64,000 nt of DNA from Piscicola geometra (taxonomy: Eukaryota; Annelida; Clitellata; Hirudinida; Piscicolidae): contig OX030961.1 of NCBI GenBank assembly GCA_943735955.1, positions 6,786,920-6,850,919 of the forward strand. Reading direction: 5' to 3'. Numbering within the stretch: the first letter of the stretch is position 1; each line of letters starts with the position of its first letter. Below are positions 56,801-64,000 of this stretch, piece by piece. A program made the translations under genes and the position numbers. Below the pieces are notes generated by a model, which worked only from the letters and a program-made list of their open reading frames with translations, searched no databases and was not told the DNA's origin.

Positions 56801-59800
56801 ATTAAGTACATTTCAATGTTATCAACTGAACATTTTCTTGAAGAAGACATAATTGGTGAATGCCTACAGTAGAAACGATCAAGACTTCAAAGGAGGGCAA
56901 AAAAGTAATAATTATTTCTATACATTACTTTTAATGAATGTGAATGAAGAAAATGATACTTGTTTGCATCCACTTACTCATCCTTAATGAGGAATTCATA
57001 GAAAATAAATTGCGCTGGATTTTTACCTTTTATTTAATAAATTTACATAACCTATCATAAATGCATAATCAAATCTATAAAACTAAAAAAATATACTTTT
57101 TTATGGCTAGCCTTCTAAACATACACGTAAACCTCTTTCGAATGCATATGGATAATACTTGGTCTGGGCTGTTTGAATAAAAAGCAGGAGGCGACTGCGA
57201 TAAATAAACGGTTCTTAAGGGACATTTGGCTTGCAAATACATAAAGCCAACAGCCTCATTAGAAACATTGAGAATTTGAAGGTTTCTCAAATGCTTTCAT
57301 TTATGTTTAGTTCATGTCTTTTTCCACTTTTCCATTTTATTTTAATATTTCACATTTCACTGCTTTTTATCTTTAACTGATTTTAATTTTTCCTCTTTCA
57401 TTATTATTTTTTTCAATTTTCTTCAACGTTCAATTCGTCGTTTACTGAAAACAAATTAAAAGTTCTTAGATTGTTACTTTCATCATATAATATCAAAGAG
57501 ATCTAAATTAAAACAGAAATCAAGAATCATGAAAATATTGTACGTATTTAAACGTTTTTATGTAGTTAATCATGCTTGGTATGCCAGGTTTAAATCCACT
57601 GTAAATTGCTGTTTAACGCCTATATGGACGTTTTTATCGCAATCTCGATACATCTTTCATTTGCTTTGGCGTTTGCTTACAAATCTGCTGATTGTCTGTT
57701 ATCTACATGTTTGCTGTAAGAGAAACCTGGATTAACAGATTGCTGAAATTTTTAAATAAATTATTTTTTTTAAAACAGGTTTTTTATAGAAAAATATTTG
57801 TAAAAAAATATCAATAGTTTTAAACTAGACCGTTGTTACTGAATATAAATAGAAATAGGTTCTCTGATTCTGAAGATGGAATAATAATCCGTCAGTTTCA
57901 TAGCGAATGAAACTTCAACGATTTAATCTAAGTCAACTCCATGTAGGTAATATCAAAGTAAGCTTTAAATTTTCTTGGAAAAATTTTCAATGCGAGAAAT
58001 TTAAGTATTTTAAAATACAAAGAATATACTGATAACATAAAAAAGAAAGCTGATAAAAATGTTCTCATGATTTATTTTAATTTTCATAAATTCATACTTA
58101 TTATTGGAAAGCTTCACAAAACGGAGAAAAAAATTGTTTTCACTCGACATCCATATTCTTTTATCTTTAAGATGAGATGAAATAAAATATTTATCTATGT
58201 TCTATGGTCTAAAGTTTAGTTTTTCCAATTTTTTATTCCTATTTTCAAAAGAAGAATTGCGGTTTTTTGTTTGTATGGTCAAAGTTTGCTATCAACAACT
58301 ACATTTAATTTCCCATAAATTATTGATTATGGGCCATAATCAATGTCACATGGCGTAAAAGCTAGTTTAATTAATGGAGCCAAAATAACAAATATTCAAA
58401 TTATTTTTCATAGTGAGGAAAAATTTATGAATGTATGACAGAGTGTCCGCTATAACTTTTCTCGAGGTACATACATGTTATAGATGTTAACTTTTCAACT
58501 TTTAATAGATGTTTTATCTTAAATAAAAGTACAAATTATCTTCAAAATGTATCAACAACTCGTGAAAATATGTTTAAATAATACTTTTGAATAATTTATT
58601 TAACGGATATTTTTTTATTAAATTTGTTGGAATTTCGGTCGTTTCTATATGGAACTTTCAAGTTTTAAGCATTTGTTTCCTAGTTCTTTGTTAGGAAATC
58701 AATTATAAAATGCATTTAGTATTCAAAAAAAAGTTGAAAAATTTTTGCAACGAAATTGATAAGTAGAAAATTAGATTTGTAGCTTTTTATCGGGATAGTT
58801 ATGTGAAAAACTCTAGTTTTGATGATTTGCTATAGACACTTAATTCTTGCTAATTTAAATGTGCAAGTGAATTTAGATTAAAAGTTGTCAAAATAATGTT
58901 CCAAACAAGCATTAAATGCGCACCAAATGCTAACTATAAAGTCGTTTTCACAATTAAATCACTCCTCTGTAGTATGTAGCGTTTGTGCAAAAGGCCACAT
59001 GCGCCAAATGTGAGAAAGACAATGAATTAAAGTGCAGTATTGTATCAATGGTATTCTGTTTCCATATTCCAAACTCCAAAGTTTTTATTCTTCGGACGTT
59101 CAATCCTTGATGAAGCTGCTTGTTGAAAAACAAAAACCCTCAGTCTGTTTTATTGTGAATCATTCGTGACGAGACTGAAAAACAAATTCGGATCAACGTG
59201 TTCGCATGAATTCGAGATGTTTGTTCTTCATAAAAAACAAACTAGACTAAAAAAAAGTTTTCAAGGAGTAAGTGAAATATTGAAGACTATGACTTCTTAG
59301 TCACTTAAGCAAATTTGGGAAAGATTTTAGGTTGTTTTTATTATTTAAGTCAGTGTTCGATAATATAAAAAAATATTTTAAAATCAAATTCAAATTTTAA
59401 CATTTTGTGGACAATAAAAATTAATATGAACTGTCAATCACTGTCAATCGCTGAAAAATAAAAAAAAGATAATTAGGTTACCAAAAAATATGATTTTAAA
59501 GCCCATTTTAAATATTTTTTCATATAAAACTTTAATGTAAATTTTGAATTGGCTTCTTATTCAAAGTGTTTTAAGCATTTGAAAAATTTTATTTCAGCGT
59601 TCGATACTTGTGCCTTTTGAATGATTAATGCAGAATGAGTGAAAAGGCGGGCACGACGCCTAATGATGATTTATTCCATTTGAAACTTCCCTAAAGGAGA
59701 CTCATATAAAATGTAAAAAAGAATCTAAAAAACTTCGTGAATTATCAATGCATCTGGTCTGAATAAAGCATACTTTTTATAATAACTAGACATATTTTAG

Positions 59801-62140
59801 TAATTATAATTACATGCAGAAATATTCCAAATAAACGCAAAAGGTTTGTTTTGTTTGGAGTTATTCAATTACATGTTGCTTCGAAGCAATTGAGGGTTCT
59901 GGGACTGGATTAGGATAGAGAATAACTTAGTTATGTCTTCTGAAAAATCGTCCTTCTCTTCTTTTTAAGCCTTTCATTGTCAGTCAGCTGTGTCACTTGG
60001 AATCACTATTACTTTTGAAATATTTTACATTTTGTCTTATTTGTGAGTTAGAGAGTCGCATAATTTTTATGGTTAGTCTTGTTTCTTTCAGATCAACTTG
60101 GCTATACAACTTTTTTTCGAATACTTCGATCAACATAACTCTTTCTTAATTTGAAAAATTATTTCATTCTCGTAATTATTCTGACTTATTAGGGACTTTA
60201 CAGATTGAAACTGCCTACCCATAATTTATGATCATAAATCACGTTGCACCTGTCTCCTACTTCAATTTTTTAAATCCAACTTTTTTCAGAGAAAGATGGA
60301 ACGGACTTCAGATATTTTGAAGTTAGGACAAAAACCTTGCCTTAAATGATCAAAAAGTTATAACTTAATATTTGATTCTTTTTTGAAGATATGTCGAAAA
60401 ACTATGTGATGGAAAGTTAAGAATAATTAAAAAAATTAATATATTGCCAGTGAAGCTCCTTGAGAAAAGGGCTGATGTGATCATGCTTACGTCCATGAGC
60501 CTAGCAGAAGTCTTGATTATGAATTGAATTTTCTCTAGTTGCATTCCAGTCTGATAAGAGTGATAGTATTAAAGCCAATTTGACTAAGAACCAAAGCTGA
60601 AACCAGTGCTCATTGTGAATGTAGAAGTCGGAAATCTTCCTATTCTTCATACAGCAAACCGCTGTCCCAAACCATCTTTTGAATGCTTGCATCAATGCTC
60701 CAGTCTCCACTACCAAGAGACTCCTCGGCACAACGAGCGTCCCAATAAACACCGCTTTGGCGCTCAACAAAGTCCACAATTGGAAGGGATTTGCAGTGGC
60801 ATGTCTATGGAAAGAGTTATGACTTGGAAGCAATAAAGAGACCACAATATGATTTTTTTACTATTCTGCGATGAAGCAAATAAACATATTCATTTTTATA
60901 AATTTTTCTTATGTCACAGCATATTAGAATGCCCAACACAAACAAATAAAATCTACTTGAAGTACTTAAATGTCGTATTCAGTTATTTTTTCACAAATCT
61001 ATTTGTTGCTAAAAACGTTTAATCTGAATTAAAATGTTAGCATGAAAACTCAGTTATTAATTCATTTTTATCTAAGTAATTTTAGAATAGTTACAAAATC
61101 GTTTACAAAAAATCAGCCTTTACGACAATTGCTCGCTTGAGATGGGTGAATAATTTTCATCCATAATGTTAATATTGGAAAATAATGAACCGTTAGTCGA
61201 ATAATAAATCATGAGTTATTAGAGTATGAAATCTTTAATTATATCAAAAAAGGAACTCGAGATTTACTCAAATTGCTTCGAAGCACGAATGAATGCATGG
61301 ATAGAGAGAAGAAGTACCTGGGAAGGGGACGTAAATGTTGAGGAAGAGACACTCTTCGTCCTGCTGCTTCAGGAACGACGCCACTCTGCGCAACCTCTCC
61401 ACCTCCTTCTTGGGCATTCGATCTTCCAGCTCCTCCAAGTCAGGCAAGTGTTGTGGACACACCGGAGCAAACTTGTTGGCTGTTTTGAGACCGCTCCATT
61501 TCTCGAGAGAACTAGTCGGAGGCATGAAGCGAAGCTTGCTGTTGAAGAGGGTGGCGTACTGGATGCCCAAAAAGACTTCTACATGTTCAGTGGGAGAGAA
61601 GGGCTTGAGATTGTCTCTGGTGATTTTGCCTGCTTTCGGAACCCGCCGTAGAATGCCTCTGATGCGTCCGTAAGGAGTGGTGACGATGCGTGGACTGGCT
61701 TGTTCAAGGGACGCTTGTGGGTGAGTTAGCGTGGATGGAGAATGGTGGTACAAATGTTGTGGGTGTTGTGAGTAGTTCTGCTGCTGATTAATAGGCCTAT
61801 TTGCATGTTGATCGTCTTTTTGAGAGTGTTTTGGGTTTTCACTTGACGTTTGACGTTTATTTCTAATTACTTTTTGTTTTTGATGAAAGTTGCTGGATCG
61901 GTTAAAGGATTCAAAGCATAAAAAAGAATAATAACAGGATTGTGGGGTGGAGGAGGCAAAAAAGGATGCCCGCCAGGATGATGAAGGTGCTGTCATTGAT
62001 GCGAACAGTGACGCGGATCGATAAAGATGATTGTGCGTGAAGGCTCCACTCAAGAGCACCACGACAGCCATCGCTCTAGATATCTGGCCAGATAAGCCAT
62101 ACGCTGTTGCAGCCAACATTTTATTTAGAAGGAAAATCAT
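47256..62140 (-). CDS. nlgn: Neuroligin-type cholinesterase-like adhesion protein, about 11 exons, ~989 aa
   Basis: This is a single-pass synaptic adhesion protein of the carboxylesterase-like family. Minus-strand exons are 62140-61318, 53287-53165, 51276-51185, 51039-50946, 50817-50715, 50652-50551, 50436-50276, 50006-49385, 48269-48172, 48067-47861 and 47800-47256; all phases agree. The ectodomain starts at ~residue 151 (IVTTPYGRIRGIL) and shows the neuroligin signatures APVCPQHL, DEECLFLNIYVP, LDGSFMASFGLVIVVTINFR and FLSTKDSDASGNYAILDQ. Catalysis is impossible: the nucleophile elbow is GQGHG (Ser replaced by Gly), the oxyanion HGG is DAA, and the His region reads DTELMDFLFG. A transmembrane helix lies at ~890-914, followed by a 75-residue tail ending SDTLV, a class I PDZ ligand. 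Neuroligin is preferred over gliotactin because of the NIYVP and CPQHL blocks. A ~110-residue low-complexity extension follows the N-terminal hydrophobic segment; the start Met is uncertain (62140, 62119 or 62071). Confidence 0.9.
47861..48067 (-). CDS. nlgn: neuroligin exon 10: end of esterase fold
   Basis: It encodes DFHPSVRHSYRSDKIALWLD then LIPKLHNQ, matching the family [22 protein letters not shown] block, then the extracellular stalk. The acceptor is cattttttcgcag. The right-hand boundary assumes the 60-nt intron at 47801-47860 is spliced; if retained, this exon fuses with the last one. Confidence 0.8.
48172..48269 (-). CDS. nlgn: neuroligin exon 9, followed by a GC-AG intron
   Basis: It encodes NPNLRHDYNNHHPSAMPYWS then QYDSWTQSYLEL. 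The acceptor is tggaattccattcag-like (attccattcag) and the donor is AG|GCAAGT, the consensus of the rare GC-AG intron class. Confidence 0.88.
48270..49384 (-). other. neuroligin intron 8 (1.1 kb)
   Basis: AT-rich intron; nothing else recognised. Confidence 0.85.
49385..50006 (-). CDS. nlgn: neuroligin exon 8: C-terminal half of esterase fold
   Basis: A 622-nt exon that encodes the helical region (MHRMLRTFVQNVFSYNRQNI) and YHDHLTHRDGLFMRDFVAAF, then a Ser/Pro/Phe-rich insert (49540-49610 region), and ends ELMDFLFGRAF...IAYWSNFIYSG. YWSNFIYSG aligns with the YWTNFAKTGDPN block; the catalytic His is absent. The acceptor is aacttcccctcag and the donor AGCGG|gtttgt. Confidence 0.9.
50276..50436 (-). 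CDS. nlgn: neuroligin exon 7: retained acidic triad residue
   Basis: It encodes YLPTFGPTIDKRSVLPQEPL, a Ser-rich insert (SASSSSSFSSFSF), and PDLLTGVTENE. FGPTID aligns with FGPVIDG, and the Glu of ENEG sits where cholinesterases have their catalytic acid. The acceptor is caatcctgcaag and the donor GAAG|gttttc. Confidence 0.88.
50551..50652 (-). CDS. nlgn: neuroligin exon 6
   Basis: It encodes CNCSQHWSSSEKLTACIKKT then HWKELMKIKLPHY, matching the family block GCN...ECLRNKNYKELI. The acceptor is attctaacag and the donor ACAA|gtgatt. Confidence 0.9.
50715..50817 (-). CDS. nlgn: neuroligin exon 5
   Basis: It encodes GSKLFKRVVLQGGSVLSAWA then IDKTPLRSTLHFSE, aligning with GLFQKAIIQSGTALSSWAV. 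The acceptor is gatctttaacag and the donor GAGAG|gtagca. Confidence 0.93.
50946..51039 (-). CDS. nlgn: neuroligin exon 4: dead nucleophile elbow
   Basis: It encodes SFGGKSSDVTILGQGHGAAM then ANILMISPVTK. The G-x-S-x-G elbow of active esterases is GQGHG here. The acceptor cttgcacaag has a weak pyrimidine tract but gives the correct phase and the WIKANIHSFGG junction. Confidence 0.88.
51185..51276 (-). CDS. nlgn: neuroligin exon 3
   Basis: It encodes FLSTKDSDASGNYAILDQAA then ALHWIKANIH, matching GFLSTGDQAAKGNYGLLDQ. The acceptor is atcacccctccag and the donor CAC|gtgagc. Confidence 0.93.
51277..53164 (-). other. neuroligin intron 2 (1.9 kb)
   Basis: AT-rich intron; small open frames (such as 52210-52440) resemble nothing known. 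Confidence 0.85.
53165..53287 (-). CDS. nlgn: neuroligin exon 2: oxyanion-hole region
   Basis: It encodes VVVVIDAASYDMATGNHLDG then SFMASFGLVIVVTINFRVGA L, aligning with family [20 protein letters not shown]. The acceptor is cacacctacccag and the donor CTTG|gtgagt. DAA replaces the HGG oxyanion hole. It is separated from exon 1 by an 8-kb intron. Confidence 0.92.
53288..61317 (-). other. neuroligin intron 1 (8 kb)
   Basis: AT-rich intron with SINE copy 3. A GT/GTGG-rich stretch (53290-53350 on +) lies just upstream of the exon 2 acceptor. No other gene recognised. Confidence 0.8.
55076..55256 (+). mobile_element. tRNA-derived SINE copy 3 (best preserved)
   Basis: It begins GGGTAGCCGAGTCGGTAACG (A box), reaches GGTTCGAGTGC (B box) about 35 bp later, continues with a non-tRNA body ending in GCGCCACTACAATAATACTC, and ends in an (ATT)n tail. 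It lies in the large neuroligin intron on the strand opposite that gene. Confidence 0.9.
61318..62140 (-). CDS. nlgn: neuroligin exon 1 (visible): signal segment, extension, start of esterase domain
   Basis: The first in-frame ATG of the open stretch is at 62140, with further Mets at 62119 and 62071; the hydrophobic MAVVVLLSGAF supports a signal peptide. A Gln/His/Ser-rich extension (residues ~80-150) precedes the esterase fold. The exon ends NIYVPFP with donor CCAG|gtactt, phase 1, at the classical neuroligin exon boundary (splice site A region). An upstream 5' exon cannot be excluded. Confidence 0.85.
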
Positions 62141-62964
62141 CAATTTTGTTTGCCTCCCCAATAAATTATTTTCGAACCAAAAGCTCTATTCAACAGTTTT
62201 TTCTTTTTCAAATATGTTTCTGTTATCAATAATACCATATTTAAAATATGAAAATTTGAACAATAGTTTAATAATAAAATCCCCATTTGAGATGGTTGCG
62301 TAAATTTATGAGAAAACAAAATTTTTTTAGAGGGTAAGATCGTATGACGTATTATGGTTGAAAAAACCTTGAAAAAAACTCAATGTTTAAATTTTATAGA
62401 AAAAACTATTCAAGTTAATAGACTGAAATATGTTTGGCGGAAGAGAGAAAGAAGCAAAGAGTTTGTTCAGAAATAAAAGAAGGGAACATGGTGTGAAGGA
62501 GTCTAGAAGATGTTGAGAGGTTTGGAAACGAGCTTTTGCTCCATTGAGTTTGATGTTTTAATTCCAATTACATCAGCGAAAGTAAGTACCAGAACGTGAT
62601 TGCATTTCACAGCTATTCCAGTAATTTATATTTACTTTAATTAAAGTTACAAAACAGATTTAATTAAGTGTTTTTTATCCTTAAAAGTTAATAAACTAAA
62701 GAAAGTTCCAATCTATTGCACTTCCTTCTGCTTCAAGAATTCCAACCTTTTGAACACTATTCTATTTTTATAGAACCAGATGTTAACATTGTTTTTTAAT
62801 AAAAAAAAATTTATAAAGTTATTTTTAGTTTGACGTTTAGATTCTTTCAAAAGAAAAGTAAAAGTATAAAAAGATATATTAAAATTTTTGTGTAAATAAA
62901 AGTTTTAATTTGAAATGTAAAAATTTAATTAAATACGTTTTATAAAAAGATGAAAGTTCTTACC

Positions 62965-63125
62965 AGTGTTATTTTCGTTTCATTAAATAATTATAGTTTT
63001 TATTTCAGTTTCGTTTTGGAATAAATTACCGTTTTTATTTTAGTTTTCGTTTTGAAAATAATTAAAGTTTTTATTTTCGTTTCAGTTTTGAAAATAATTA
63101 TAGTTTTAATTTTAATTTTAATTTT
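62965..63125 (+). repeat. Degenerate ~36-bp tandem repeat, cluster 1
   Basis: About four units of a motif resembling TTTCGTTTTGGAAATAATTA followed by TAGTTTTTATTTTCG, with drift between copies. The same motif recurs at 63490-63655. Confidence 0.7.
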
Positions 63126-63489
63126 ACAAATATATTAATTTACAAATTTAAACACTATTTTTTATATCTAAAAAATTAATTGACCATAAAATGAAACCGT
63201 AAAATAGAACAGTATATTAACAACAAATTAGTTTTAAAAATTAACAGTCAATTAAAATATTATAAGAATTGATTACGTAAATTTTTGAGTAATAACAATT
63301 TTGAAATATAACAACAAATTTACTCTTAAAATAAGTGATAATTTAATTGACAAAGCGAAGCGGTAATAAAATAACTTTTTATAAATGGCGCAACTTTCAT
63401 AAAGCCCAAACATACATATTACAAAGACATATATTTTTATATAAGTTATTCATTTGCATATTATGGCATATCATAAAATTTTTATTTAA

Positions 63490-63655
63490 TTTTCATTTTG
63501 AAATTAATTATAGTTTTTATTTCAGTTTCATTTTGGAAACAGTTATAGTTTTTGTTTTCGTTTTCGTTTTGAAAATAAATTTAGTTTTTATTTTCTTTTT
63601 CGTGGAAAAATTATTCAGAATTGTCGTTTTCGTTTTCGTTACGAAAATAACATTG
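63490..63655 (+). repeat. Degenerate ~36-bp tandem repeat, cluster 2
   Basis: About four further units of the same GTTTTCGTTTTGAAAATAA / TAGTTTTTATTTCAG pattern, in the same orientation as cluster 1 and about 365 bp away. Confidence 0.7.
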
Positions 63656-64000
63656 GTTCTTACGTTCTTAAATCCATAGCGATATCACCCGCTGCCACCT
63701 CACACAAGCCACAATAAAGTCACATGCAGTAAAGTTCTTCTACCCTTACAATGATTTAATACTTTAAATAACGACATCTTTACGAGTTCTTTAGAATTAA
63801 CTTCTAAGCTATAAGTCATGGCGCTTTTAATACTCTTCCAGGGACATGTTTGGGGCGCCCTAATGGCGTTTGAATTTACAGCTACTTTTGCTTGAAGAAT
63901 CCATTCAAAGTAAAATGCTGATATATCAAACAAGTTCACATTTTATCTTTATAAGAACAAAATTTGGTCTGAAATAAACACACCATTCTATTTCGTCATT

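Larger units (their letters stand above)
62141..64000. other. Upstream of neuroligin exon 1
   Basis: Very AT-rich 5' flank or first intron of the neuroligin gene. Includes two clusters of TTTTCGTTTT-type degenerate repeats. No promoter motif could be assigned. Confidence 0.5.

Noticed and set aside
60501..60845. 114-residue minus-strand open frame, considered as a retroelement relic
   Set aside because: I saw no reverse transcriptase, integrase or other motif, and the plus frame over the same DNA is equally open.

Overview
The window is about 64 kb of AT-rich animal nuclear DNA. It is full of microsatellites, carries a tRNA-derived SINE family, and holds three multi-exon protein genes with GT-AG introns (one GC-AG). 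No bacterial, phage or CRISPR features are present. The Numb protein looks arthropod-like in its NPY...RPRAP and RLGSF...LTERL motifs, so an ecdysozoan such as a crustacean is a tentative guess; the species cannot be fixed from sequence alone. I rebuilt every exon by hand from homology, splice signals and reading phase. In all three genes the exon lengths add up to an intact reading frame, which is the strongest internal check available here.

Layout. (1) Positions 883-35177, + strand: a Meis/homothorax-type TALE homeobox gene in ten exons spread over 34 kb. The first coding exon, carrying the start codon, lies off the left edge. The product has a Meis N-terminal (PBC-interaction) domain, a complete TALE homeodomain split over three exons, and an unusual ~350-residue asparagine-rich C-terminus. 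Its introns hold a 1.16 kb 12-bp minisatellite, a (CAT)n tract, a ~305-bp (CA)n tract, one SINE copy and several GC-richer islands that may be enhancers. (2) Positions 39145-44330, + strand: a complete numb gene in twelve exons (598 aa), with PTB domain, DPF and NPF endocytic motifs, a polyA signal 53 bp past the stop, a possible PTB cassette exon, and one intron that is almost pure (CA)n. (3) Positions 62140 down to 47256, - strand: a neuroligin-type cholinesterase-like adhesion gene in about eleven exons (about 989 aa), with a catalytically dead esterase ectodomain, one transmembrane helix and a C-terminal PDZ ligand (SDTLV). It converges tail-to-tail with numb.

The genes do not form an operon. 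A functional theme is nevertheless visible: a patterning transcription factor (Meis/Hth), an asymmetric-division and Notch regulator (Numb) and a synaptic adhesion protein (neuroligin) are all neural-development genes. I found no previously undescribed multi-gene system. The most unusual items are the prion-like Meis tail, the CA-repeat intron in numb, the 60-nt stop-free intron and GC-AG intron in the neuroligin gene, and the SINE family with a clear target-site duplication.
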